Shown here one piece after another: positions 10,673-22,900 of a DNA stretch of 64,000 bases. Source of the DNA: Alisma plantago-aquatica. Its lineage: Eukaryota > Streptophyta > Magnoliopsida > Alismatales > Alismataceae. Location of the stretch: the NCBI GenBank assembly GCA_963693085.1, contig OY856409.1:660344591-660408590 (forward strand), given 5' to 3'. Numbering within the stretch: the stretch's first letter is position 1; each line of letters opens with the position of its first letter. The notes beneath the pieces were generated by a model, which did no database searches, had not been told where the DNA came from, and was given only the letters and a program-made list of their open reading frames with translations. A program made the position numbers and the translations under genes.

Positions 10673-12818
10673 ACGTCTATACAATAGGAAAAGATGGTTT
10701 GTGGAATCATACCTTGTCCTGAGGCTTGCTCAGTGAAAATACCTCACGGCTTGCTCAGTCTTCACCTCTGGTCTTGGATGGTGTTTGTGTAGCTCTTGGT
10801 CGCACTAGGACTGACGACTCCTGGTCTCACCGGGACTGTCGGGATTGACAGCTGTCCTACGAGCAGTAGAAATCTCCCGCCTCTGAAGTAGTCCACACGG
10901 ACCACCTGGAACTCCAATCTCCTTGTCTCACAAGGAATTGGAAGGAGTCACACCCTCCTGTCAGTGTACTAGTCACTGACACACTCTCCTGCCACCAGTC
11001 GCTTTCTGCAGTTGTCTTTCCCTTGTTGTGCCTCCCTTATCGGGTAGCACTTGCTCGGGCTCTCTCTCAGTTTCCAAAACTAGAGAGAACGACAACTATA
11101 CAGAGCAATTGGTTGCACTGTGTTGTTCTTTGAGAAGCCCCCAATACCCCTATATATAGGAGGGTCATGGGATGGGGTTATCCATCCTGGACAATGCGGG
11201 ACTAAAGCAGGAGTAGAAGGGTTCGAGATTTTCCACAAAAACAACCAATTGCGCAACCTGAATCGATCGTTTCATTTCTGAAATGGTCAGTTGGGGACCT
11301 GAGTCGGTCAGTTGACACCTCAACTGATCGGTTGGGACCCATTAAACGGTTGGTTCACTTCTGAACCGGTCGGTTCGTGGTCCTGGTCAGTTCCCTATTG
11401 ACTTTTCCTCTTTTATTTCTAATTGGTATCAAATACCAATCCTTGTTCCAATCAAATTGGGCAAGTGAAACGAAAGAAAATTTCTCACCAATCCTACTTT
11501 CCCAACTTGCTCGGGTGCAACAGTTGAACTGATCGTTTCACCACTTGAAGCAATCGTTTCACCCTGTCCATGAGTCGATCGGTTCACCAAGCTGAGCCGA
11601 TCGGTTCATCACATGAGTCGATCGGTTGGGAGTGCAGATTGTGTAGAAACAGTCAATTGCAGTTTCAATCTATCTGATACTCTAATAAATGTGTCCAACA
11701 CCTTGAACATTATGACATTGAGCTATCAATTAATTGAGTGTTTAATTGAACTACTAAACTCCTTTAGTAATCAATCTAAACATTGTTTGTGGACAAAACT
11801 CCTCTTCCAAGTTAAATCCTATGTGTGTGACCCTGCAGGTCCATTTCACGTTGGCAGTGAAAGTCCATAACACTTATGACTTCACAAGCAAAGAGCGGTG
11901 CCTAGTCACACATCAGTTCTACCCAAGTGAAATATAAAGTTGGAGAACAACTTTCAATCCTACAATCCGTGAATGGTGTTACAGTGAATGTATAATTCCT
12001 TTGTCACTGATATCCCAAATGAACTCGAGGCATGGGACAGTCATCCTGTCAACATTCATTCACTTTCTTGATCTTAGAGTAGATTGGAAGAGATATGTAT
12101 GCCATCAATATCACATACTGATTCACACACATGCGTGCACGCCTTTCTCAATCCTACTCATCAAGTGGCCATGGATATCAAACTCCCTTAGGAGGGACAA
12201 ATCCCATATCTATCACTCACCCCTCAAAAGCCCCATGTGTCAAAGCCACCCAATCATCACCTTTATAACAACCCATGTTTCAAGACTGCGTTTGATGATG
12301 TCAAAGTGTGCCCAACGACATGTGTTGAGTGTAGTAATTTCAGGTCAAAGAATCACACTCACCACCATCACTGTGAGTACCGACTGTGACTACCATGTCA
12401 TGGTTCCATGTGTCAAACTCACGGTGGGTCTGTCTGGTACACTTGTTCTCTAACAAGCACCTATGTGTTTGGTTTGATATCTCTATATCATGACTAATGA
12501 GATTCTGTCATCAACCAACACCACAATCTAGTCTTGTGTGTCATTGCTATCTATCTAACTTCCAAAATGACATTCGACTAGGGACATAACAAGAATGTAC
12601 AAACTCTTAGCATTCGTATGATCTCATCGTTTAGGTCCTCAACCTGAAAGCATACGTCATTGAGTACTGTCATTCTCTAGACATTCGATCTGTTCCATCA
12701 CTATCTCATATGACTGAACCAGAAAGAATTGGAAGCTTGCCTTTGATGTTTATCAAATCAATCTTAATGTATCCCACCAATCATCCCATGATTGGCTCTC
12801 AGGGCATACATACCAACA
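10673..12818 (-). repeat. 3' LTR of copia element H (left copy, 5'-truncated in plus view)
   Basis: Near-identical over its length to 17565-19714; ends TACCAACA. About 75 bases present at the start of the right copy are missing here. Contains AACCGATCGGTT-like motifs (about 11270-11630). Open frames inside it occur also in the other LTR and are not genes. Confidence 0.88.
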
Positions 12819-12831
12819 GACTCCCACTTGC
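12819..12831 (-). other. Polypurine tract of copia element H
   Basis: Minus strand reads AAGTGGGAGTC directly before the LTR start TGTTGGTATG, the typical copia arrangement. Confidence 0.8.
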
Positions 12832-15185
12832 ACTGCGAGCCAATCACCCTTGAATCATATTCATAGTGATCTTCAAACATGTCCCACATGTTACTGTGCT
12901 CTAGTGCCAACATAGTGAGTTATGGCAACACCTTGCCAAAGTCAGTATAAATTGCATGTCTCTCATCTCTTCGTTGTACGTCACACATATGGGATGGAGT
13001 TGTCGTAATATGTGATCTAGTATTCCTTTGCTAACCTTTAGCCACATTGCATGATCAAGGATTCCATACTTGTCATCAATGAGCGGAATATTTATAAGTT
13101 TATCTCATGAACTTCTAGATCCATATAGTATCCAATGATGTTCTCTAACACATAGATACTCGGCATTTCCTTTTTAAATGGTTTTATTGGAACACTTCCA
13201 ATTATCAACAAACTTTCACTTTTATATATCTTATATATAATTTGCGATTAATTTTCTGTCCTGTTCAGAAGTTTGCATCAATGTAACTCTTTACATTGAA
13301 CTCTTCCTTATCTCCATAGAACTAGTACTTATCAAGTTATCATGGTATTCCAATAACCCTTACTTGAAGTAGACAGACATCCACTCGTCATGTCCCACAT
13401 ACGAGTTATCAGGATGAGCACATCATATTGCCATGTCCTACATACAAGATGATGAATGCATTTTGTTCTTGCCATGTCGATACATGCAAGATAATGGGAT
13501 GATTACATACATGATAGATCCATATCTATTCTTAGTGTTCCCATTCTTCATAAGAATTGGACACTTGGCCTTGGGATACTAACTCCATGTAACATGGACA
13601 AGTTTTCTCCCACTAAATCTGTGCATACTGAACCCTTCAGTACAGATTGCCAATGTATGCTTTCTCTTTTCAGGTCAATAGGTTTTCGAGAACTATCTCT
13701 ATAGATCTCTATTCCTATCACATAGGAAACATCTCTATCTTCCTTAAAGATAATTTCCACTTTTGGATTTCCATTCTAGAACATTTTCATTTCACATCAA
13801 CATGTGGAATGTGAACACGTTCCCACTAAATCACAGATCCCTTCTTTATCTTTGACATATCAATCAAACCCTTTGACTATATTATCAAAGTAAAGATCGA
13901 ATTCTGAGTTGCTTGTACTCAATCAATCACATTGATTAGTCCATTGTAACTTATACACTTTATTTGCATTAGTGGATTCATACACCTTATGGGTTGTGTC
14001 ACGTACACATCCTTGTTTTATTCCTCATAGGAATGCGGTTTTAGTATCCATATGCCAAATGTCTTAGTCATTAAGTTGCAATCAACAATCATCATCCTTC
14101 TCAAAATGTTATCCATGTGTCTTAACACTTAAGACTTATTTGCACTTATGGATTTCATCCAATGGGTGCTACCATCAAGGTCATACCTTATGGTTCATAT
14201 GGATGTCATTTAGGATGTAATAGTCATAAACCATAACTCAAAATTTGGTTCCTCACATTCATCTAGATGGTTGACTCATCACATGAACAACTCATCACAT
14301 AGATAATTGAGGTGTAAGGATATAATAATTCACAATCCTTATGATTCTTAATGTCTTTTATTAGTGAGGGGTATTCTTTTATTAAGAAGAATTCAGTTAT
14401 TTGATAATCATTCTCTAACTCCTTAGAGTATGATTCCTTCTTGATTTAGACATCACCATTCCTTAATCATGAGTTCACTATGATATACTATCATAATCAC
14501 TCATAAGGATCTCAAACATTTGGTCCAAGTATTTCATTCATTGATCTCATCAAGAATTAATACTTTACCAAATTTGCACTTCATCTATGATAATCTTGAA
14601 CACTTCAAGATGTTCATATTGGTATTTCTCTAAACACCATTTGAAGTATTAGCATTTGTTCCAATAGGTATGTAAATACATCACATGTATCATACCTAAT
14701 AGGATAATCATTCTCCCACTACCTTTAGAGAAGATTGATTAATCATGTCCAAGATATTCATGTCTCTTACTGGTTCTCTAACCAAAAGAGTCTAGATTTA
14801 TCCATCACATGGAAACTAGAAATGAATTTTTCATGATTGATGCTAATTTGAGTTATCTATAACTTTTTGGTATCATTTTATCTTATGCATATCAAATACT
14901 ACAAGATAAACAAGGCATTGCCACAAAGATCATATCTTTAGAAATTGAAACATCTCTTTATTGATTGCCATCATTGTCATACAATATGCAAAAATAAAGT
15001 GTTTCTATCTATTGGCAAATATGAAATAGTAGTTCATAATTGTATTACATGCCTTTTAGGCTGAAAATAAACTAAAGTACTCCTATCTATGGTGGCAACA
15101 CTTTCCCCATTCATTGAGTGCTTTACACTATACATCTTGGTATCATATACCTCAAAAGTGTTACAAGTTTACTTTCATGACACCT
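12832..15185 (-). pseudogene. Degenerate pol remnant of copia element H
   Basis: Most of this stretch has no open frame. The recognisable piece is 13548-13760, minus strand, with DVSYVIGIEIYRD, which matches the conserved copia reverse transcriptase motif around (A)SYVLGI(E/Q)I; the following residues are scrambled. Protease and integrase were not recognised. The interior is about 4.7 kb, similar to or slightly shorter than a full copia interior, so both point decay and deletions have probably occurred. Little else can be read by eye. Confidence 0.6.
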
Positions 15186-16040
15186 TTAAGTAGAGACATT
15201 TGTCACCTCCTTCTTGTTTTGTTCTTCCAGATAGAGAGGACAATTCCTTTTCCAATGTCCTGGCTTTTGACAATGGTGGCAATTGCCTTTCTTGGTCACG
15301 CCTCCCTTGGCCTTGAGAGTTGAAGATGACTTGGGCTCCTGGCTAGCATCAGAACCTTTCTTAGATTTTCCCTTTCCCTTGCGCTTGGACTTGCCTTTCT
15401 TGCTCATGATCACCATCACAGACTTAGGATTGTCCTTCTTCATCTGTGTCTCGGCTGTCCTCAACATGCCCAACAACTTTGATAGTGGCCTATCAAAGTT
15501 GTTCATGTTGTAGTTCATCACAAACTGACTGTAGGATTCTGGCAACGATTGTAGTATTAGGTCAGTAGCCAACTCTTGGCTCAGTGGAAATCCTAGTCTT
15601 GTTAGGTTCTCCACATACCCAATCATCTTGAGTGTGTGAGGACCAACTGGATCTCCTTCTGTCATGACACACTTGAACAGTGCCCTTGAGACATCATATC
15701 TCTCTTATCGTGCTTGATCTTCATACATGTTCCTGAGATGATGGATCATCTCAATGACACCCATGTTCTCATGTTGTCTCTACAACTCGTGGTTCATGGA
15801 GCACAACATCAAGAACTTTGCATCAATGGCATCATCATAATGCTTCTTGTAAGCATCCCTTTCTGTCTTTGGTGCATTAGGAGTAGGTTCCTCTGGAATT
15901 GGAGTATCCAGGACATAGAGCTTTCGCTCTTGAGTGAGAACAATTCTCAATGTCCTATACCAGTCGTGGAAGTTTGTCCCATTTAGCCTGTCCTTTTCAT
16001 GTACCGATCGCAAAGAAAAGTGATTGTTGTTTGTCGTCAT
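15186..16040 (-). pseudogene. gag of copia element H with two in-frame stops
   Basis: Ty1/copia gag (UBN2 family) capsid protein. Likely ATG at 16040 (MTTNNNHFSLRS), followed by LNGTNFHDWYRTLRI, DDAIDAKFLML and, after two stops near 15779 and 15708, MTEGDPVGPHTLKMIGYV, then a lysine-rich stretch and a CCHC zinc knuckle CHHCQKPGHWKRNC near the C-terminus. The two open pieces (15780-16067 and 15186-15665) are in the same frame and the 38 codons between them still read as gag, so only nonsense changes break it. Otherwise the gene is well preserved compared with pol. Confidence 0.85.
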
Positions 16041-16799
16041 TTGTACTACAAAAAGGAAAATATGCAATTTTAGTCCAAAAACTCATTTTTTACTCATTTG
16101 ATTGATTTGAAAAGTTGACGATATAATTAGGCCTTTAATTAATTATCGCTCCCACTATTTTAGTTCAAATTGATAGCCCTCACCATCAATTTGGATAATT
16201 GCAGCGTACAACCTTCTAGTGGGCAAGATCCTGAAATCCTCTAAGTCAAGGACCAGCTTGGGCTGTCACCCACAACTTAGATCTCTCAAGTAGGCAACTC
16301 TTGCCAATTGCATCATATGCAACTCTTGATAAGATGTCATATGCAACTCCTTGCCATGATCATCTCCATGCCTCAAGGTGCTAGATCCTATCTAGGTCAC
16401 CTTGTTAAGTCCGACCCAAAGCCAACACGATGAATATGCACCCTGCTTGGGCAGACCCACATATCCATCCTTCACGCTTCCACGAGATAGATGGTGCACC
16501 ACGCTTGGGCGTGCCCACACTTGGTCGATCAAGCTTTTCACGTGTGTCGCATTTGGAAGGCATCTAAAACTTAATATTTAATGAGGGATTTGGTTTTTAT
16601 ATACATATACATATCCAATCACCACAATATATAGTATGTATCATATACATGCTATATCCCATAGAAAACATGCAAAACGATAAAAAAAGTGATGATTATG
16701 GCCATCCTAATGTGATTCCTCGAGCCAAGAGGAATCACGATCATCTAGGTCTACATCACATGCAACCTGTACAAGATGAATTTTGTGCCTTTCCTTTCT

Positions 16800-17045
16800 A
16801 GGTTTGATCAACTCATCACATGATTGATCGACTCACCATCAGGCTGGTCGGCTGGGTGCCACCAGCTGATTGGTTGGCTCCTCCAACCGGTCGGTTCTCC
16901 TGGTTGTCGTGCATCTCATCATGGTCGCCACCCGCTCGTCTCGCTCCTCGAACCAGTCATCAACCGATCGGCTCACTCTTTGAACTAATCGTCTAGAACG
17001 TCAACCGATCGGTTCACGCCTTGAACCGATCGTCTCAACTGTCGT
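16800..17045. repeat. AACCGATCGGTT-type motifs in the copia H leader
   Basis: Several copies of CAACCGATCGG, TTGAACCGATCG and relatives lie between the PBS and gag. The same palindrome is repeated in both LTRs. Confidence 0.7.
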
Positions 17046-17476
17046 CAGGATGTCCTCCGTTCTTTGACATAACATGAAATAAAATTCTATACTATTTTAC
17101 ATTATAAAAGGAGAAACCTCGAGTTACATTTTAGGGGAGCAAAGGTAGGAAAGAAATCTCAAATTATTTCGAGTTACATAAGGAATAGGAGAAAGGGAAG
17201 ATCGGTGTGCAGACCGAGATGCAAGCAACCACATACAACCATACACAGATAGGGTTTATTGGCCATAACCACGCTATACATACACCACAAAACTCATTTA
17301 AGGGCGACGCGTATCGAGTGCATTAATAATACATATCATATATGTAAATTGGGATTTGTGGATTTAGGATTGGACATGCATAAAGCCAATTTTATTTGCA
17401 TTGTATACAATAAATAAAGGCGACAAACCAAAATCGATCATATCGATAATCCCTAAAGTATAGAGCAGTTGACGTG

Positions 17477-17488
17477 GCTCTGATACCA
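17477..17488 (-). other. Primer binding site of copia element H
   Basis: Minus strand TGGTATCAGAGC, one base from the LTR end (CCCAACA); initiator Met tRNA type. Confidence 0.88.
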
Positions 17489-17489
17489 C

Positions 17490-19714
17490 TGTTGGGTTTT
17501 AGGGGAGGCAGAGAAGGCAGCAGAAACAAATATTTTCCTCCCTAAACCCAGAACAAGGAAACGTGTCAATGTCTATACAATACAAAAGATGGTTTGTGGA
17601 ATCATACCTTGTCCCGAGGCTTTCTCGGCGACAATACCTCGTGGCTTGCACGGTCTTCACCTCTGGTCTTGGACGGTGTCTGTGCAGCTCATGGTCGCAC
17701 CGGGACTAACGACTCCTGGTCTCACCGGGACTGTCGGGATTGACAGCTGTCCTCCGAGTGGCAGAAATATCCCGCCTCTAAAGTAGTCCACACTGACCAC
17801 CTGGAACTCCAATCTCCTTGTCCCACAAGGAATTGGAAGGAGTCACACCCTCCTGTCAGCGTACTAGTCACTGACACACTCTCCTGCCACCAGTCACTTT
17901 CTGCAGTTGTCTTCCCCTTGTTGTGCCTCCCTTATCGGGTAGCACTTGCTCGAGCTCTCTCTCGGTTGCCAAAACCAGAGAGAACGACAACTTTACAGAG
18001 AAATTGGTTGCACTGTGTTGTTCTTTGAGAAGCCCCCAATACCCCTATATATAGGAGGGTCATGGGACAGGGTTCTCCATCCCGGGAAATGCGGGACTAA
18101 AGCAGGAGTAGAAGGGTTCGAGATTTTTGACAAAAACAACCAACTGCACAACTTGAACCGATTGTTTCATTTCTGAAACGGTCGATTGGGGACCTCAACC
18201 GATCGGTTGGGACCCATGAAACGGTCAGTTCACTTCTGAACCGGTCGGTTCGAGGTCCTGGTCAGTTCCTGGTTGACTTTTCCTCTTTTGTTTCTAATTG
18301 GTATCAAATACCAATCCTTGTTCCAATCAAATTGGGTAAGTGAAACAAAAGGAAATTTCTCACCAATCCTACTTTCCCAACTTGCTCGGTTGCAACAGTT
18401 GAACTGATCATTTCAACACTTGAAGCAATCGTTTCACCCTGTCCATTAGCTGATCGACTCACCACCTGAGGCGATCGGTTCACCAAGCTGAGCCGATCGG
18501 TTCATCACATGAGCCGATCGGTTGGGAGTGCAGATTGTGCAGAAACAGTCAATTGCAGTTTCAATCTATCTGATACTCTAATCAATGTGTCCAACACCTT
18601 GAACATTATGACATTGAGCTATCAATTAATTGAGTGTTTAATTGAACTACTAAACTCCTTTAGTAATCAATCTAAACATTGTTTGTGGAAAAAACTCCTC
18701 TTCCAGGTTAAATCCTATGTGTGTGACCCTACAGGTCCATTTCACATTGGCAGTGAAAGTCCATAACACTTATGACTTCACAAGCAAAGAGCGGTGCCTA
18801 GTCACACATCAGTGCTACCCAAGTGAAATCGAAAGTTGGAGAACAACTTTCGATCCTACAATGTGTGAATGGTGTTACAGTGAATGTATAATTCCTTTAT
18901 CACTGATATCCCGAATGAACTCGAGGCATGGAATTGTCATCCTGCCAACATTCATTCACTTTCTTGATCTCAGAGTAGATTGGAAGAGATATGTATGACA
19001 TCAATATCACATACTGATTCACACACATGCGTGCACGCCTTTCTCAATCCTACTCATCAAGTGGCCATGGATATCAAACTCCCTTAGGAGGGACAAATCC
19101 CATATCTATCACTCACCCCTCAAAAGCCCCATGTGTCAAAGCCACCCAATCATCACCTTTATAACAACCCATGTTTCAGGACTGTGTTTGATGATGTCAA
19201 AGTGCGCCCAACGACATGTGTTGAGTGTAGTGATTTTAGGTCAAAGAATCACACTCACCACCATCACTGTGAGTACTGACTGTGACTACCATGTCATGGT
19301 TCCATGTGTCAAACTCATGGTGGGTCTGTCTGGTACACTTGTTCTCTAACAAGCACCTATGTGTTTGGTTTGATATCTCTATCTCCTGACTAATGAGATT
19401 TTGTCATCAACCAACACCACAATCTAGTCTTGTGTGTCATTGTTGTCTATCTACCTTCCACAATGACATCCGACTAGGGACATAACAACAATGTACAAAC
19501 TCTTAGCATCTGTATGATCTCATCGTTCAGGTCCTCAACCTGAAAGCATACGTCATTGAGTATTGTGATTCTCTAGACATTCAATCTGTTCCATCACTAT
19601 CTCATATGACTGAACCAGAAAGAATTGGAAGCTTGCCTTTGATGTTTATCAAATCAATCTTAATGTATCCCACCAATCATCCCATGATTGGCTCTCAGGG
19701 CATACATACCAACA
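17490..19714 (-). repeat. 5' LTR of copia element H (right copy, 2225 bp)
   Basis: In plus view runs TGTTGGGTTTTAGG to ACCAACA. It is a direct repeat of 10673-12818. A TATA-like TATATATAGG lies near 18047. AACCGATCGGTT-like motifs cluster at about 18140-18530. Confidence 0.9.
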
Positions 19715-19912
19715 GAATCTTCATCTTAACCCTAGATATGAGTTATATAACTTTCTCCACGTTTATTGCTTACTTATACCTTGCATGTACTAGACCTTAC
19801 TCTAAAATGATGTTCTATGTAGAAAGGTAGCATCCTTGCCTAGGGTTTGAGTTTATGTGATGGTTCTTGAGTAGTTTATCTTTGTGATGGACCCTAAACC
19901 TTGTGCACTAAC
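19715..19912 (+). repeat. Fragment of gypsy LTR D, left of element B
   Basis: Sequence between the copia LTR end and the first base of element B. Its last five bases (CTAAC, 19908-19912) are the target duplication of B, so it was contiguous with 34709 onward before B inserted. It contains a GAGTTATATAAC string similar to the conserved block of the long gypsy LTRs. Confidence 0.6.
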
Positions 19913-22900
19913 TATAACATCCCTGACCTGGGTTATGCTTTAACCCCAGGTGTTTTTTTAAGAAAGATAATTATATGCTTGATATTATCTTTTGAAAAGT
20001 AATTAAGGCTCAAGAGGAACTTATACTTCAATTTTAGTCCTTTTTGAATAATGTTGAAAGTAATGTTTTACTTGTTTTGGACTAAAGTGTAAATTACCCA
20101 AGTTGAGGGGTTAAATTGCAAATTTTGCATGATAATATGTTCATCATGTTTCAAAGCATCATGGGAAGGAAGATGATGCAGAGGTATGGCTACCCCAAGC
20201 CTGAGTACCAAGAAAGAGCTCATAAAGCAATGTTTGTGCATTAAAACCTAGTTTTGGTGTAATGTGCAATTTACCCAAAACCCAGGGTTCAATATGCAAT
20301 TTACCACTTCAAAATAGTCCCTAATATTTCTTGGAATCATGTAGAGCAAAGAAAATGAGACGGGCGTCTCATTTGTATCACTTTGAAGGAGAGAGAATCT
20401 TGATATTAAAATAATCAAGATTTAAGCATAATTGAAACCTTAATTCAATTTAATGCAAAAATAAATAAAATAATTGAAGGGCCTTCAACAAAAAACGAGA
20501 TGGTTGGATTTTCTCAAGTGTGAACGTCCTTGTGCCTTGCAAAGGCAAAGGTAATATCTACGTGAGTGGAGAACCCACTCACATTAAGAAAATAAAAAGA
20601 AATATCCACTAACTTATGAATAATAATATTATAAAGGTTAAGGTGCTTAATTTCTTTCCATTAATTCATGGATAATGGAAGGGAATTCGGAAGTGAGGAA
20701 GATAGCTTTACATGCAAGGAATTGAGGGGGGAGAGGTGGCACCAATTTCGGAATTAAAAGATTTTTATAAGGCATTTTCTCTCTCATTGATTTTCTTATA
20801 CAAACACCTTTTACAACTCAAGCCAAAGGCTTTTTCAAATCCACTTCTTCTCTATGCTTGCAAAAACGACCAAGGGAGCTAGGAGATTTAGGAGGACAAC
20901 CCCCAACCTATTGGTAAGCTTCTTGACCTTCGTTCACCTTGATTTCATGGTGGAAATCACAAATCAATGCATGATTTCTTCTTATCTCGATCCCATCTTC
21001 AATTCTAGCCAATCCTTTTCACTCAAAAGCTTGAGGAACGAACCTTGTGGTGTGAAAAAGCTTCTTCCACCATTTTTGACGTGAAGCTCCAAGCTTTGAA
21101 GCTCAATTGGAGGCGGGTTATATAACTTGAACCCCTATTCATTGTTATTGAATTCAATTTCTCAATCAATTATGTTCAATTGCTCTTCTTACAATTCCTT
21201 TGATTAGTTGATGCAACTACTATTATAATGGTAGTAGTTTTCGATGGACTAAGGCTTGATGATGTTGACATCATCTTAGGCACACATTCCAACAAGTTTT
21301 TTTTTGCAAACAGTTTTAAGACCTTGGTCCAAACGGTTTCACCAAACTGTTTGGAGGTTTGGATCCCAAACCATTTGGAAGGGTTGACCATTTGAGGTCA
21401 GGACCCTTGTACATGTTGGATGATGATCTAATGGATCCAATTGATTGATTCAATATATGGACAATCCTCCAATTAGAAACCCTAATTGGGTTAAGTGGTG
21501 AAATTTCAATTGGCTGATTTAAAACTTTAGGTTGACTAACCAAAACGGTCTCAAGACCATTTGGAGGTCTAGGGTTGAGTATAGTTGAGTAATTGAAGAT
21601 CCAGAGATATCAAATTGAAATGCAATCAATAGCTAATTTGATTATCAATCCAATGATCTAAACCCTAATTGGATTTCACAAATTTTAATGATGGATGGGG
21701 CAAACGGTCTCAAGACCATTTGGAGGTCATCCAAACGACCTCAAGACCGTTTGAGGTCAGGTCATATCATAATTTGATGATGATTCATTGATTTCAATTG
21801 AATTAGTTCCATAATGTTAACCACTGATGGTTCCACGAATTCGAACCCTAATTGATGGTTTCCTGATTATAAATCCTAGTTCAATTGGGTTCAAAACCCT
21901 AATTGATGGTCCTATTGAAGACCCAAGTCCATTCGGTTCCAAACGGTTTCAAACCATTTGGAGACCCAAGTCCATTCGATTTCAACACATTTCTTGCTTA
22001 AACAGCTTCAAGGGAAATTTGCCCAAACAGTTTCAAACTGTTTGAAATATTGAGAGACCAAGACCATTTAGGGTCTAAGTAATCAAAACCATTTGAGGTT
22101 TAACATGCTTAATCCATTTGGATATCTAATGTAATTGAAGACTCAATTGGTTAATCCACTTGGACACCCAATGTAATTGAAGATTCAATTGGTCAATTCA
22201 TTTGGATACCTCATGTAATTGAAGGTTCAATTGATCAAATCTTCTGGACACCTAATGTATTTAGATGGTTGATACCCTTAGTGGGATTAATCTTTGATGC
22301 ATAAGGATTTAATGATTCAATACATCAAGCTAATCCTAAATGCATGTTTTTGAATAAAAAGTAGGCTCAATCTAATCAAGAATTGAGTAGTGGACATCCT
22401 AGAAGAGGATGAGAGAGAGAGATTCATACATGTAAGATAATCATGTAGAAATCAAGCCTAACACATTCAAAATAAGTGTGATATACAATTTAGGGTATGA
22501 TCCTTGATAAAGAGATCATAAAATCCTAATTGAGTTAATTGATGAACTCAAACCCTAATTTAGGGCAATTCTGAGTGAAACCCTAATCTAGGAGGATAAT
22601 GTGATATGAATTTAGGGTAATGACATGAGTAACCCTAATTCAGGGTATTTTGATGATAAACCCTATTTGGGGTGAATAGTAAACCTTAATTGTGGGTTAT
22701 TGAATATAAACCCTAATCTAAGGTGATGTGATGTGAATAGTAAACCCTAATTCTAAATAGGGTGAAGGTGTGTGAAACCCTAATTCTGGATTTTTCTATA
22801 TAGCAAGAAACTCTAATCTTGGACAATGAAAGGATGAATCATTGGTCCTAATTGAACAAAGGGGATGAGTAACCCTGGTTGAAATAAAATGGGAAACCCA

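Larger units (their letters stand above)
10673..19714 (-). mobile_element. Ty1/copia element H (minus strand, decayed)
   Basis: Two direct LTRs flank a 4.67-kb interior holding, on the minus strand, a PBS next to the right (5') LTR, gag, a small pol remnant and a polypurine tract next to the left (3') LTR. The UBN2-type gag identifies Ty1/copia. Pol is far too short for a working element: only a scrap of reverse transcriptase/RNase H is recognisable. The left LTR lacks about the first 75 bases of the right copy and abuts the LTR end of element C, so a deletion probably removed the left flank and target duplication. Confidence 0.85.

Noticed and set aside
12001..12453. 150-codon frame in the left copia LTR
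   Set aside because: The matching region of the right LTR is broken into pieces, and LTRs of this type do not encode proteins; no motif is seen.
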